A stretch of 64,000 nt of DNA from Lepus europaeus (GCF_033115175.1 NC_084837.1:88672966-88736965); one strand, 5' to 3'. Shown: positions 43,942 to 56,515, counted from the stretch's first letter. The notes: a model not told the origin generated them from the sequence alone. Translations and numbers: made by a program.

Positions 43942-44857
43942 CAAGCATGCGGTTACAGGGTAAATGGGACCGAGGAAGTGGGCCTGCCTGCCTGGGACAG
44001 ACACCCATGAGCAACCCTCCTCCCCAGCGCCACTCTCTGCAGGACCAGGGGGCCATGCCCAGTCGCCCTGCCATGGCTGCCAGTCGCTGCTGCCCCCATG
44101 GCATCGGCTGTGGGCAGATGATACTGTGCGGCGCGGTCTCATTCCTTAGTTCTTGGTTTTTCTGTTGCTTTGCTCCCTGATGAGAAAATGACAGTGTTCA
44201 TTGGTCATTTAACATAGCAACTCACGGGCGGTCAGGTCTCCTGGCCTTGGGGGGTGGGGGGGAGACCCGGAAGTGGGGAGCAGAGGGGGAGGAGTCGCTA
44301 GAGAGGAGCTTGAGGGCCTGGGGCTCACTCGGCAGTGGAGCCCTGCAGCCCCGTACCCAAAGTGCCCCCCAGATCACCTGCAGGGGACAACTGTGCCCCT
44401 CCCATCCTGCCCAAAGTCACTGCCCCCAGCCCAGAGAAGGGAAGGGGCTGCCCCAGGGTCCCTTGAGAAGTCTGCAGCAGAGCCAGGTCTGGCCAGGGCC
44501 AGAGGGAGGGTGAGGGGCTGGGGGCCCGGGCTGCCTGGGGGACCAGGCAGCCTCCTCCTTCATGCTTCCTCTGCAAAGGTGGGGGTCTGTGCATGGGGGT
44601 GGGCTTCTCCCCTGTTGCCTCAGCCCCTCCTCCCCGGCTGTCTGGGGTCACAGTCCAGGAGCCGCTGCCCCCACCCTCTTGGCCACGCCTCTTGCTTCCC
44701 GTGGAGGTCACGGAGCACCTGTGTGATCTTGGTCTGACCACCTGGCACTGGGCCAGGCGTACACAGGTGAGAAGCTGAGTCTGCCCCAGCGCCGACCAGC
44801 CGCAGAGCCTGCTCCTCCCCCTTCTCACCTGCCTGCAAGGCCGTCTGTTTCTTGTAT
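43942..44857. other. unique GC-rich DNA
   Basis: No exon or confident repeat. Open frames on both strands. Confidence 0.45.
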
Positions 44858-44892
44858 TCACTCACTCACTCACTCACTCACTCATTCATTCA
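44858..44892. repeat. (CACT)n/(CATT)n microsatellite
   Basis: About six CACT units then CATT units, next to the tail end of a reverse C-SINE, from which it probably grew. Confidence 0.9.
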
Positions 44893-45105
44893 TTTATATT
44901 TGAGAGAGAGACATAGAGCTTGCATCTCTGGGTCACTGGCCAAATGCCGACAACAGCTAGGGCTAGGCAGGGCCGCCTGGAGCTGGGAACACAATGGGGG
45001 TTAGCAGGGTTGCATGGGTGGCAGCGACCTAAGTGCTCCGGCCATCACCTGCCGCCTCCCAGAGGCCCCCGAGCAGGAAGCTAGAATCAGGAGTGCGGAG
45101 CCCAG
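44893..45105 (-). repeat. C-SINE, old and head-truncated
   Basis: 'tttatatttgagagagagacatagag' then 'ggccaaatgccgacaacagctaggg' and 'ccatcacctgccgcctccc' follow the reverse C-SINE. Confidence 0.65.
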
Positions 45106-46949
45106 TTTCAATGTCATGGTTCTGAAAGGCCTGCCTGGCTGGCCCCGCCCCACCCCATGGCCTCTCTGGCTGTGGAAGTGCCCATTCTCTGCGTCCACTC
45201 CCCCTGAGACCTGTGGGGCCAGCGCCTCCTCCCTCGGACTGGGAACTCCTGTGTCATGGACATGTTGAATCTGGGGTCTCAGCCCAAGACTGGCTAGATG
45301 CCCCTTCCTATGCCTCCTGCTCCGGCTCCCCCAAGGCCTGGGGACGGAGGCCTGGCTGGGTCAGACAGCCGCTGTGGTCACACACCCTGGCTTCTTTGTC
45401 CCCAGGGCGGCTTCTCAGCCTGGCGGAGAGAGGGCTTTGTGACATGCAAGAGAGGGCTGTACCCAGGCGATTTGGGACGGGGGCCTGGGGAGGGGTTCTG
45501 GCCTCATCACCCGCCCCCATCCCCCCAGTTCCCTGGACCTGTCCTGGGTATTTTGTCTGTAGGAATCACTCAGGATTCGCTTACCCAAGCCTTGGTGGGA
45601 AGGGGTCTGCAGCCAGCTCCCCAGCCTCGGGCGGGACCGACTGAGACCCCAGGGAGGCGCTGACCCCTGCCACGGGCCTGGCTGAGGGGGCCCTTGGGGC
45701 CTGTCTGGGAGGCCGTTTTATCTGGCGCTGTCGCCAGCGTTATCTGTGGCTTCTCTACTGAGAGGGAGCAGCGGCCATTCAGACCACTCCAGGCCCGGGC
45801 AGAGCCGTGCTCAGCTGGCGTCCGCACGGCGGCCCACGCGGGGCAGCCGGGGGTGACCGGCCCAGCCCGGCGACGGCCTGTCTGCCGGGCCGCCCCCGCC
45901 AAGCGCGCACCACCGAGCCGACCACCTCCATCGGGCCTGTTTTCAGAATGGGATGGGGACGGGGTGGAAGGGGGGGGTGTCACCCTGTCCTTGCAGGGCC
46001 ACACTGAAATGTCAGCCACAAAGCAGGAGACACAGAGGCGGCCTGTGGAGAAACAAGGGCCGAGTGTTGGAGGGGGACGAGGCCTGGGACCGGGCTCGTC
46101 AAATGTTTACTTGGAATGATTTGAGTGGGCAGCCTCAGGCCATGGGGGCAAGCTGGCGCCTGGCACAGGGCCCCTCTGCCCACCACTAAGATTTAGACCC
46201 ATCCCACATGGGGCTCAAATCCAAAAGCTCCCAGAGCTTGGGGTGGCCACTGTTGGGCGCAGTGGGAGCTGGGAGAGCCGCTCCTCTCGTACCGGAAGCA
46301 CCTACTTCTCTGGGCTGCTGCAGGGTTGCCATGAACCGTTGAGCAGGTTGCGCACAGTTAAAGGGCACATCACCCCTGAAGCAAGTAGTCCTGAAATCCT
46401 TGTAACTGGGCGTGAAGCTGATTCAGCGCAGAGGCTGCTCTGTCTGCTAGGAGAGACCCCTGGGCACATTCAGATGACAACATGAGCCTTTGGGGAGGAG
46501 GCCACGGTCTGGTGGGGGTGGGCTTGCCTCACAGGATACAGGACTCGCAGCTGGCTTTGAGTTTCGGGCCATCAGTGCGTGTGTATCTGCATGGGGTTTA
46601 GTGTCACTGTATCCAAGCACAGCGTGGGACCTGCCATGTAGGACCCGTGAGATCTGAGGCCCCCCAGTACGCAGGTCCGGGCTCACGGAGAGACTGTGGG
46701 GGGCTGAGCAAGCAGGCCCCAGACTTCTCAGGACCCCCCTGGGAGGAGGTCTTCAAGACCCCCTCCTGTATTCCCAGAACAAGCTGGGACCTGGGAGGGT
46801 CGCGTTGTTGCAGGCTCCCTCTAGTGGCCGTGTTGAGAATAGGCTGGGCCGAGGCAGGCTCACCTGTGGCTCGCTCACCTGTGAGGCGCCTCCTGCAGCC
46901 ATCCGGGTCACACGCGACTCTGCAGAGACCAGGACAGTGAGCGTGAGGC
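45106..46949. other. unique GC-rich DNA
   Basis: About 1.8 kb without a recognised exon. It includes the paired GATA-type sites at 45718-45745 and a G-rich run near 45970. Confidence 0.45.
45716..45746. promoter_or_regulatory. paired GATA-type sites around a small stem
   Basis: TTATCT occurs at 45718-45723 and 45740-45745, 22 bases apart. Between them CTGGCG and CGCCAG form a six-base inverted repeat with a CTGT loop. The motifs are seen; enhancer function is a guess. Confidence 0.25.
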
Positions 46950-47190
46950 CGATTCTGCACATGCAAATTTTTCTATTATGGAAAACAGCAAGCATATAAC
47001 CAAAGTCGTGAGACCTGGTACAGGCGACTCCCAGGTCCCCATCACCCACTTGGGGATGGGGCCAGTTTTGTTACATATAAGCCGTCCACCCCTCCCAGCA
47101 ACTGGGTTATTTTGAAGCAAATCCCAGACATCATATTATTTCATCCATAAAAATGTCAGTGCATATCACTACAAGATAAGGCCGGGATGT
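46950..47190 (+). mobile_element. L1M-type 3' relic
   Basis: 'gtccccatcacccacttgggg', 'ttattttgaagcaaatcccagacatcatattatttcatcc' and 'cactacaagataagg' match a widespread ancient L1M 3' sequence. Confidence 0.65.
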
Positions 47191-49109
47191 ATTTTGAGGC
47201 TGGAGCCACTAGGACTTTGCACAAAGACCTCAAACAGCTATTAAAAGGGAGGGGCCCTGACCCCACGAAGCCGGCTGCTGTGCACTTGGTCCCTCGGTCT
47301 CAGGACAGTCTCTCCTGCAGCTTCCCAGGGTTTTCCTCCCATGGGATCCGGCCTGGGTCTCCACTTCCCCACCATCCCGTCTGCCTGCAGCACAAGTTCA
47401 TGTCCTCAGACGGCGGGCTTGGGACATTGGCATGCACTCATTTGGAAGCTCCTGCTGTCCCCACAGAGCTCATATGGGGCCCAAGTTCGCTCTCTCCTCT
47501 CCCGGATCCCTTTTGGGAAGTGCAGGCGTCCTGGGTCCATACAGGGAAAGCCTGCGCAAAGGCATTGAGTCAGAGACACGGCCACAGGGCACCCAGGACT
47601 TGAAAACCCTAGGAAGTTCAGGGAGGCGCTTTCCTGCCCACAAGACCGCGGCTTCTGGGAAGCAGCCTGGCTATGCCTTCCTGGGCGACACTTGGGCTTG
47701 GACACTTCCCTGCCCTGGGCCTGAGCAAGAATCCGGTTCAGAGTCTGCGCCCCACAAAGGCCCTGGATGGAAGGAGTCGAGGGGCTACACGGTGCTTGGG
47801 GAGAGGCTGTTGGGAACACACTAGCTTCTGACCCAGTCGCACCCACCCACCTGCGCCCTGCTATGCAGGCATGGCGCTCCCACATTACAGGGGCAAAGAG
47901 ACTGGCTGAGGGACCCCCAGTGTGCAGCTGCCACAGCCAGCATCTGAGCCCAAGCCGAGCCCACAGCCTGGCGGCCCAGGTGTCTCCCTGGTTCTCACCG
48001 CCCTCGGCAGACTCGATTCTGCTGCCACCTGCACTTTCCCACCATGGTCCTGTGGGCTGGGCGCCAACTTCATTCTCTCACTTAGTGCGCACAGCAGCTG
48101 AGGGAGATGCCACCCCCATTTCACAGATGTGGGGACTGAGGCTCCGAGGTGCGGTGGCCTGCCCAAGGCCGCCAGCTCCACCACAGGACAGACAGCACTG
48201 AAACCAGGTCTTCTGCACTAATTGAAAGCTAGGAACCTGGGCAAATTGGGGTGGGGGACTTTTCTGGGGGTCCCGGGTAGCTCCCACAAGCCCTGCCCCT
48301 GGACACCCCTGGGCTTGAGGGATGTCAGAGCCCCCTCCTGGCACCTTCAAAAAGTGCTGCTTGAAAAGCCCTCTTCCCCCTGGAATCCAGCGCCTCCCTC
48401 TTGGGCAGAATCCCAGCCCCAGCTCGGCCCCCTGGCCGCACGCATCCAGCCACAGGTAAGGTGCCCTCCTCCCCCATGGCTCACTCTGCACGGAACCGGG
48501 ACCTAGGACAGGCTCAGCGGTCAGGCTCGGAAACCACGAGAAGGAGTCCAGACCTCCAGCAGCCTGGGAGCCCTGGGGTGACCTAGGATCTCCCAGAAAC
48601 CACACATCTCCTGCCCGCCACCGTGCTGGTGGGTGGTGCCTGTGCCCGCCACCCGTGCTGGGCAAGGCTCAGGTGGTGTTAGAAAAAGCAGGAAGACCCA
48701 CGGGGCTCTGTGTGCACACAATCACCCCTCTCAGGGCCCAGGGGAACTTGAACTTGGGCAGTGCCTGATTGAGTCTCTCGGAGGGAGAGCTGGGAGCTGT
48801 TTCAGGAGCAGGAGGCCGGGAGCCAGGACTGGGATGGGGACCTGGGCAGGAGAGGGGAGAAGAAAGGGCCGGCTGACGGCAAAGGCCTGTGGCCTCCGGG
48901 TCTCTGCCCTGACCGGCCCGCAGCCCGCCGGTCTCCACAGTCTGCGCTCTTGTCGGTCCCTCGGCCCCCCACTCAGACTCCTGGCTGCGCCTGTTCTTCT
49001 TTCTGGGTTGCTCCCATTTAGTTGATCATTTGTCAAGCGCCAGGTTGAGGCATGGTTCACGTACTGCACAACTCACTGCTTCTCAACATACAGTTAGATG
49101 AAATGGGAC
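47191..49109. other. unique GC-rich DNA with a MIR relic
   Basis: An antisense MIR lies at about 48080-48215 ('ccccatttcacagatgtggggactgaggctccgagg'). No exon or RNA gene recognised in the remainder. Confidence 0.5.
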
Positions 49110-49261
49110 AAATGAGTGACAGGTGAATAAACACCGCCATTGTCAAGATACAGCGTATTTCCACTCATTCCAGAAAATTCCTTCCTGCCCTCTGGAGTCA
49201 GCCCTCCCGCCTCCAGCCCCCACAATACTGCGTCATGGGATGGTACAGGGATTTCTTTGTA

Positions 49262-49570
49262 AGCTTTATTTATTTATTTGAAAGGCAGAGTTACAGAGAG
49301 AGAGAGAGAGAGAGACTTTCACCTGCTGGTTCACTCCCCAAATGGCCGCAACAGCTGGAGCTGGAGCTGTGGCAGGACGAAGCCAGCAGCCAGGAGCTTC
49401 TTCCAGGTCTGCCACATGTGCAGGGCCAAGCACTTGGGCCATCCTCTGCTGCTTTGGCCGATGTATGAGCAGGACGCTGGATCAGAAGCACAGCACTGGG
49501 GACCTGAGCTAGCGCCCCGATAAGGCACTGCAAATACAGGCTTAACCTACTGCACCACAATGCCAGGCCC
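49262..49570 (-). repeat. C-SINE
   Basis: 'agctttatttatttatttgaaaggcagag' to head complement 'gcaccacaatgccaggccc'. Confidence 0.88.
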
Positions 49571-49606
49571 TTTGTTCATTTGTTCATTTTCGTTTATTTT
49601 AAAGGC

Positions 49607-49640
<34 letters not shown>

Positions 49641-49890
49641 GTCTCTTCTGTATACTGGTCCACTCTCCAGATGCTCACCATAGCAAGGACTGGGTGAGAC
49701 CAATGCCAGGAGCCAAGAACTCAGTCCAGATCTCTCCTGTGTCGTTCCGGGACCCCAGCACCTGAGCCATCACCTGCTGCCTCCCAGGTACATTAGCAGG
49801 AAGCTGGAATCAGCAGCAGGGCCTGGACTTGAAGGCAGCTGCCCAGCCCGGCAGGCGTGGTAACCGCTGCACGGACGCTTGCGCCGCTCG
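49571..49890 (-). repeat. C-SINE, old
   Basis: 'cgtttattttaaaggcagag', GA tract, body with 'gagccatcacctgctgcctccc', degraded head near 49885. Confidence 0.75.
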
Positions 49891-50565
49891 CTCACTTCCT
49901 TGGGTGAGCGTGCACCTGCAGCCACGCTTGCTTCCCTGCATCTTGCCTTCTTTCCCGTCACCCCCCCTGCCGGCGATCTTGCCCCGCCCTGCTGGTTTGT
50001 GCAGCTTTCCGCGTGTCCCTCTCACAGCCACAGTCCCTGCAGGCGACTTCCTGGTTCCCAGACTCTTGCTGCTACAAGCAGAATTGCAGTCCAGAGCCCG
50101 TGTCTGCACCTTGGGGTGTCTGAGCTGGTGTATGTCTGGGGCAGAGCCGGCAGTGGGGTGCCAGAGACACAGGTTGAAGGCACCGCAACGCCCCTGCAGG
50201 GGCGGGGGCGGGGGGCATCCCCACCAGCGCCGTCTGGCGGCCCCCACAGCCTCCCCAGCAGCCTGGGCTGCCAGACTTTTGGATGGCTTCCAATCTGATA
50301 GGCGGGAGCCGGCACCCCCGAGTGGCTTAGATTTGCATTTCTTCTCTTTGAGCCGTGTTGATCATTTTTGCACGAGGTTAAGGGGCATTTGCGTCTCTTT
50401 GTCTGTGAACTGTCTGCCGACATCTTCAGCCCATTTCTCTCCTGAGACGTTGCTGGCTTTTCCCGTCCTTGCTTTTAGAAACTCTTCATAAATCAGGAAT
50501 ATGGGCGCCCTCAGAATGATATGAGCTGCAAGTATTTTCCAGTTTGTCCTTTGCTTTTTTCTTTT

Positions 50566-50840
50566 CTTTTTAAAAATTATTTTTATTTGGAAGAGTGACA
50601 AAGACAGAGAGAGATAGCTCCCATGCACTGGTTCATATCCGGGATGTCTGGCCAAGCTGAAGTCAGGAGGCAGGAACTCCATCCGGGTCTCCCACAGGGG
50701 TAGCGGGGACTCCAGTACTTGAGCCACCGTCCGCTGCTCCTGGGGTGCCTCCTGGGCGCTGGGTCAGAGCAGAGTCGGGACTCGGATCCAGGATTCTGAT
50801 GGAGGATGCAGGTATCCTAACGTTGCACCAATGCCTGCCA
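50566..50840 (-). repeat. C-SINE, old
   Basis: 'aaaaattatttttatttggaagagtgac' to 'gcaccaatgcctgcc'. Confidence 0.75.
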
Positions 50841-50857
50841 GTCTTCTTCCTGTGCCT

Positions 50858-50884
50858 GTTCATTCATTCATTCATTCATTCACC
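50858..50884. repeat. (CATT)n microsatellite
   Basis: Six CATT units. Confidence 0.9.
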
Positions 50885-51326
50885 CTAGGGCTGCAGCCAT
50901 GAACAGGGAAGCCCTGAGGGGCTCTGTCACGCGGCACAGCCCAAGTCAGACCTTGGGCAGATCCCCGCACTTCCCCCTTCTGCCCCAAGCCCCTCTCCTG
51001 CGGCCCGGTGACGACCGTGGTCCATGCTGTCCCCCCACGCCCTCCGCATCTCCCAGTCTGCGCTCCCAGAGCTGGAGACAAGCCTGGTCTCTGGGGATCC
51101 CCCTGCCTGCCAGGGGCCTCATGAGTGAGGGAGGGGATGAATGAGTGAACAGACAGACAAATCTTGTGAGGATGAAACAGCCCAGGAAGCCCAGAGGAGG
51201 TTTGGGGAATTGGTCCTTCTGCCCTCTCCCTCTCGGCAGGTGTAACGCAGCCACGAACCTGACCCTCAGACTGCGCTTTTCATGGTTAAAAGATGAGGTG
51301 GGTGTTCAGTGTGGTAGTGACGACCT
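50885..51326. other. unique GC-rich DNA
   Basis: Nothing recognised. Confidence 0.45.
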
Positions 51327-51546
51327 CTCTTAGGGCACCTGCACCTGTATCAGAGAGCGTGGGTTCGAGTCCCGGCTGCACCTCCGATGCCAGCCTCTTG
51401 GGAGGCAGCAGGCTCTAGTACTCGGGTCTGCGGGGGAGACCTGGGTTGAGTTCCTAGCTCTGCCTTTGGCCCCCTGGTCATTGCAGGGCTCTGGAGAGCG
51501 GACCAGAGGATGTGAGCTCTCTCTGTCCCCCTGCCTTTCAGATAAA
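51327..51546 (+). repeat. C-SINE, old, shortened
   Basis: Box-B-like 'gggttcgagtcccgg' at 51361, 'gggagacctgggttgagtt', 'ctttcagataaa' tail. Confidence 0.75.
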
Positions 51547-51689
51547 GCAAACATGTTTGGATAAACCCACAGGCCTGCTTCATGCGGAAAACACAGCAAG
51601 GTATCAAAAAGAACAGTCACCTGTCCCCTTACCCGGTGTAAATACCCGGGGCCGTGCTGGTGCATCTTCATTCAAGTTTCTTTCCCTTT

Positions 51690-51888
51690 ACCTATCTTTG
51701 GACCACACCGGAGCCGGGATCCAGGAACTCCATTTAGAGGGACCCACACACTCGGGCCGTCTTCCACCGCCTGCCAAGGAGTGCGTCTGTGGGAAGCTGA
51801 GTTGAAAGGTGGGACTCGATCCCTTGCTCTCCGAGAGGGGATGCAGGTGTCCCATGGCTGAACCCGCTGCGCCACAGTGCCCGCCCAC
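51690..51888 (-). repeat. C-SINE, partial
   Basis: 'caggaactccatttagaggg', 'ttgaaaggtgggactcgatccc', head complement 'gcgccacagtgcccgcc'. Confidence 0.75.
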
Positions 51889-52455
51889 ATATTTTATTTG
51901 TAGACATCCGTAACCCTTCCCCCACCGGCAGTATAACATACGTGTTTTCTCACAGCATCAGCTCCTGCCACCATCGTGACTTTCGATGATCACGTGATAC
52001 ACCTCCAAGTGCTTTCGTGGTATCCTAGCTCCGCCTTTAACCTCTCTGCCTGTTACCTCATCTGTAAGGTGGGGAGTAACGGTGCCTCCGTGGTGAGCTC
52101 CCAACGGGGATTTGGTGTGGGTGTGGCCAGCGCGCCGTGACTGTCAGCTGTGGCTGTCACCTTCATTCCTGCGGTTTCCTACTTGGGGACATTTAGCTTT
52201 TGATTTTCTTCTATCGCAAGTGACACCATGACGCGGGGCCTCTCTGCTCAGGGGCGCTGTCCCCAGATAACACAACAGAGTGAGAGGCAGCAAGGTGCTC
52301 TGGGAGGCTCCCTGGCTGTACGTGAGACGGCCGGCGTTTGCCATCGGCAGCCTGGGAACGGGCGGGCTGGGCGGGGGGAACAGCCTGTGCAAAGGCTCAG
52401 AGGCTTCCATGTGCGTGGGAAGGTGACCTGGTAGGGGACAGCCATTCTTTTTTCT
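51889..52455. other. unique DNA with a MIR relic
   Basis: Plus-strand MIR at about 52020-52090 ('aacctctctgcctgttacctcatctgtaaggtgggg'). No gene recognised. Confidence 0.5.
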
Positions 52456-52491
52456 TTCTTTTTAACATTTATTTATTTATTTGAAAGACAA

Positions 52492-52539
<48 letters not shown>

Positions 52540-52786
52540 AACTGCTGGTTCACTCCCCAGTTGGCCCCAACAGCCAGGGCTGAGTCAGACGGGAGCCAGG
52601 AGCCAGGAGCTTCATCCAGGTCTCCCATGAGGAGCAGGGGCCCAAGCGCTTCGGCCATCTTCCAGTGCTTTCCCAGGTGCATCAGCAGGGAGCTGGATGC
52701 CCAGTGGAGCAGCTGGGACTCAAACTGGTGCCCACACAGGATGCTGGCATCGCAGGTGGAGACTTAGCCCACTACTCTGCCTCACT
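52456..52786 (-). repeat. C-SINE with long (GA)n
   Basis: 'aacatttatttatttatttgaaagac', (GA)n at about 52494-52536, body, degraded head complement. Confidence 0.88.
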
Positions 52787-53436
52787 GGGGGCAGCCAATC
52801 GCATTCCTGCTTTGCCGCGGGAGTGACTGCGGCCTGGGAAAGGTGGGTGGCTTATGTCAGGACGTGGTGGAACCAGGTCGGAGCTCCCCACCTGCCAGAG
52901 GGCCACCCCACTCTCCCAAAAAAGTCAGCCAGCTCAATGGAGAAGCCTCCATGCCCGTGAGTCCCCAGTCGGTCAGGGCCTAACCTCCCTGCAAAGCCCA
53001 GGAAGGCAGAGCAGCCCTGGCTCCTGCGCCAATCCCCCGGCCCACCCTCCCACCTCCCATAAGCAGAGCCATGGGCCTGCCCTCTCCTCTACTCCCTCAC
53101 CAAAGCCACCTTGAAGACAACGGCTGGGAAGTCAGGGCCCAATTGCCTTTTACCCTCCAGAGAGTGCCATTAGGCCACGCCTGCCAGTGTTTAAGAAAGA
53201 AGGGGCCTGAGTGACTGACACCACGAGCCCGAGAGGGCCCAGGGCTGGGGGATCGGGGTCGGAGCCTTGGAGGCCAGGCAGCCCTGGGCACGGGACCCAC
53301 AAGCCAGGCTTCTCCAAGCTCTTCCCCACTGCCAGTTAGCAGTCAAGGTCCCCAGCTGAAGTTGATTCCGTAGCTCGGGGACATTGCAGATGGCGAGAAA
53401 CCGCGAATCAGCAGCCCGTGCAGCACCTCTGCCCTG
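52787..53436. other. unique GC-rich DNA
   Basis: No exon or repeat recognised. Confidence 0.45.
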
Positions 53437-53725
53437 CAGTGTGAAGTTGAGAGTGGAGCCTGCAGTAGCAGCCTCATGACTGCTTCGAGTCCCTGCAGCT
53501 CCACTGCTGACCCAGCTCCCTGCTAACGACCTGGGAAAGCAGTGGAAGATGGCCCAAGTGCTTGGGCCCCTGCGCCCGTGTGGGAGACCCAGATGAAGCT
53601 CCTGGCTCCTGGCTTCAGATCAGTGCAGCTCTGGCCATTGTGGCCATCTGGGGAGTGAACCAGCGATGGAAGACCTCTCTCTCTGCCTTTCATACAAACA
53701 AATAAACAAATAGATAAATCTTAGA
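53437..53725 (+). repeat. C-SINE
   Basis: Diverged head, 'gaaagcagtggaagatggcccaagtgcttgggcccctg' body, 'aaacaaataaacaaatagataaatc' tail. Confidence 0.85.
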
Positions 53726-54461
53726 GAGATTGATTGGATGAGGTGTATTTTACTCTAAGAGGCAGGCACTGGGACAGGCCATGAGGACAGCCTGTCTCGG
53801 GCAGTGGCAGTGCCAGCGCTCACTTGTGTGAGCACCAGTTTGGGGGGGGGGTCCTCCTTCTCAGTCTCAGCTCTGTTGTTCTTCCAACTGTGGCTTCGGA
53901 CCGGCCCCTCCCTCCCTCACCTGGCCCACAGTATCACTGCCTCCCATGCCCCGTTTCCCCACAGGTACCAGGAGGCAGGTGGGCTCAGTTTGTCTCTAAG
54001 GCCACTCCAACGTGGGGCAGGCTCTTTATGCTGGTCTCAGGGACCCTGCAGAGGCAGGGATGGCAGATGCGCCCTCTGGTGGCCAGCTTCAGAACTGCGG
54101 CACAGCACCTTGCAGGGCTTCTGAGGCTGTGTGCCTGTGCGTGCGTGTGTGCGTGCGTGTGTGTATTGAGAGTGGTTATACAGGGTGTGTGTGTGACAGG
54201 ATCAGGACACACAGGTTGCACAGCTTCCTTAACTCTCAGCCCCTGATGAAAACAGACAGTGAGAGGTGGGGACCGTTCTAACCACAGGCACAAGCTGCAA
54301 GGACCTAGTGGGGTCACAGCAGCCCAGGGCCGTCCATCCCACTGACACAGTCCTCTGCCCAGAGTCTCATCCTGTCGCCTCTCTGCTGAGCACAGTGGGC
54401 AGCAACTCCTGGCACAGCTCCTGGAATGAGCTGACACCTCATCTCTCACTCCTCTTTCTTT
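53726..54461. other. unique DNA with a GT/GC microsatellite
   Basis: A (TG)n tract with GTGC variants lies at 54128-54165 and a shorter one at 54186-54196. No gene recognised. Confidence 0.5.
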
Positions 54462-54725
54462 TCGTTTTAAAGATCTATTCATTTACTTGAAATTCAGTTA
54501 CAGAGAGAGAGAGGTCTTCCATCCACTGGTTCACTCTCCAATTTGCCAGCACAGCCAAGGCTGTGCCAGTCTGAAGCCAGGAGCCAGGTGCTTCTTTAGG
54601 GTCTCCAGGGGCCTGAGCACTTGGGCCATCGTCTAACTGCCTTCCCAGGCGCATAAGCAGGGAGCTGGAACCAGAGCAGAGGAGCCAGGTGCACACATGG
54701 GTGGCCGGCATAGCGGGCCTGGGTG
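54462..54725 (-). repeat. C-SINE, head-degraded
   Basis: 'aaagatctattcatttacttgaaattcag' then a typical body to about 'gggtggccggcatagcggg'. Confidence 0.8.
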
Positions 54726-55251
54726 CAGGATCTCCGTTCTGTGCTCCCTCCCTGAGAACGGGAGCCAGGTTCTGACATCAGGCTCCTTCCACACACCGTT
54801 GGGCTGCAGCCACAACCCTGGCCCTTTGGCGGGCCCACGGCTGAGCCACCCGGCGCCTCCCTTCAGAGCCGGCCTGCCGGCACCTGTGCACCCCGTCCGT
54901 GCCAAGTGCCCAGCCCCAAGCAGGGGTGCCCCCTCAGAGGGCCCTTCCGTGAGGCAGGGGCGGCTCTGGGCCGCATGTGGTGGGAAGAGTGACTTCCAGG
55001 GAGAGTTGGCGCGGGTCCGTGGGCTGTCGACAGAGGGGTCGCTCCAGGCTCTTTGTCCCCGGGCAGGACGCCGCCATTGCGGCTGTCGTGCTGGTTTCAA
55101 ACCAAGCAGCCAGGGAAATTCTCTGTGTGAGTAAAAGCGGGGTTGGAGGGGAGGTTTCAGGATGGGGGCGAACAGGTGTGCAGGAAATGCAAGGAAGGCT
55201 CAAGCGCACGAGATGGGGAACAGTGGGCTCAACAACTACAGATTTTACTTA
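54726..55251. other. unique GC-rich DNA
   Basis: No gene or repeat recognised. Confidence 0.45.
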
Positions 55252-55576
55252 TTCTTTTTAAAGACTTATTTTATTTATTTGAAAGAGTTACAGAGAGAGG
55301 TAGAGACAGAGAGAGAGAGAGATCTTCCATCCACTGGTTCACTCCCCAGTTGGCCACAACGGCTGGAGCTGCACTGATCTGAAGCCAGGAGCCAGGAGTC
55401 AGGAGCTCCTTCCGGGTATCCCATACAGGTGCAGGGGCCCAAGGACTTGGGCCATCTACTACTGCTCTCCCAAGCTATAGCAGAGAGCTGGATCGGAAGA
55501 GGAGCAGCCGGGTCTCGAACTGGCACCCATATGGGATGCCGGCTCTTCAGGCCAGGGCATTAACCTGCCAGCCCAG
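55252..55576 (-). repeat. C-SINE, full length
   Basis: 'aaagacttattttatttatttgaaagag' to head complement 'aacctgccagccca'. Confidence 0.9.
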
Positions 55577-56205
55577 TTTTTACTTATTAATTTAATCACA
55601 CACAATCACACACACACACATACACACAGAGGCACACACGCACACACACAGATCTTTCATCCACTGGATCACTCCCCAAATGGCCACAAGAACCCCGGAC
55701 TGGGGCCGGCGCCGCGGCTCACTAGGCTAATCCTCCGCCTAGCGGCGCCGGCACACCGGGTTCTAGTCCCGGTCGGGGCACCGATCCTGTCCTGGTTGCC
55801 CCGCTTCCAGGCCAGCTCTCTGCTATGGCCCGGGAGTGCAGTGGAGGATGGCCCAAGTCCTTGGGCCCTGCACCCCACGGGAGACCAGGAGAAGCACCTG
55901 GCTCCTGCCATCGGATCAGCGCGGTGCGCCGGCCGCAGCGTGCCTACCGCGGCGGCCATTGGAGGGTGAACCAACAGCAAAAGGAAGACCTTTCTCTCTG
56001 TCTCTCTCTCACTGTCCACTCTGCCTGTCCAAAAAAAAAAAAAAAAACAGACTGGGTCAAACCGGAGCCAGGAGCCCAGAACTCCATCCAAGTCTCCCTC
56101 GTTGGTGGCAGGTGAGCCATCACCTGCTGCCTCCCAGGTGAGCCTTGGCAGGAAGCTGGCACTCTGGCGCGGGATGGCATCTGAACCGCGGCACTAAATG
56201 CCCAC
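55577..56205 (-). repeat. C-SINE split by a young SINE, with a CA tract
   Basis: Outer reverse copy 55577-55701 and 56047-56205. Its GA-type tract is replaced by (CA)n at 55594-55652. It resumes 'gactgggtcaaaccggagccagg' after the inner insertion. Confidence 0.8.
55702..56046 (+). repeat. young C-SINE nested in an older one
   Basis: 'ggccggcgccgcggctcactagg' head, GGTTCTAGTCCCGG box B near 55759, CTGTCC and A run. GACTGGG appears on both sides as the core of the target duplication. Confidence 0.92.
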
Positions 56206-56299
56206 TGCATATGTGCGTTTGTTACCGGGGGTTCTTGGCACACAAACACCACACTCACAGGGAAACCTGCTGAGACCCAGCACTGAAATCATCTTCGCC

Positions 56300-56515
56300 G
56301 TGCGGCATGGTAGCCGCTGGCCCTGAGGAGCCCTTTGAATTTCAACTGGCTAAGATGAAAAAGATGTTCAGTTCCTCCATGGCACTTGTCACTTTTCAGG
56401 GGCTCCGTGGCCACGCATGGCCAGTGGCTCCGGAGTTCGACAGCAGAGAGAACTACCATTATTGCAGAAAGCCCTCTTGGACGGTGCTGGTCCAACTGAC
56501 CTTAGCTGGTTCATG
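56300..56515 (-). mobile_element. hAT-type MER relic
   Basis: 'gaatttcaactggctaagatg', 'cagttcctccatggcac', 'cacgcatggccagtggctcc' and 'cattattgcagaaagccctcttggacggtgctgg' match a common placental non-autonomous DNA element. Family name and strand are uncertain. Confidence 0.5.

Larger units (their letters stand above)
49110..50565 (+). mobile_element. decayed L1M-type 3' sequence split by two SINEs
   Basis: 49110-49261 ('aacaccgccattgtcaagatacagcg', 'ccagaaaattccttcctgccc') and 50270-50565 ('cttagatttgcatttcttctctttgagccgtg', 'agaaactcttcataaatcagg', 'agtattttccagtttgtcctttgc') follow the order of a common ancient LINE 3' sequence. 49890-50270 is poorly matched and may be unique DNA. Confidence 0.5.
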
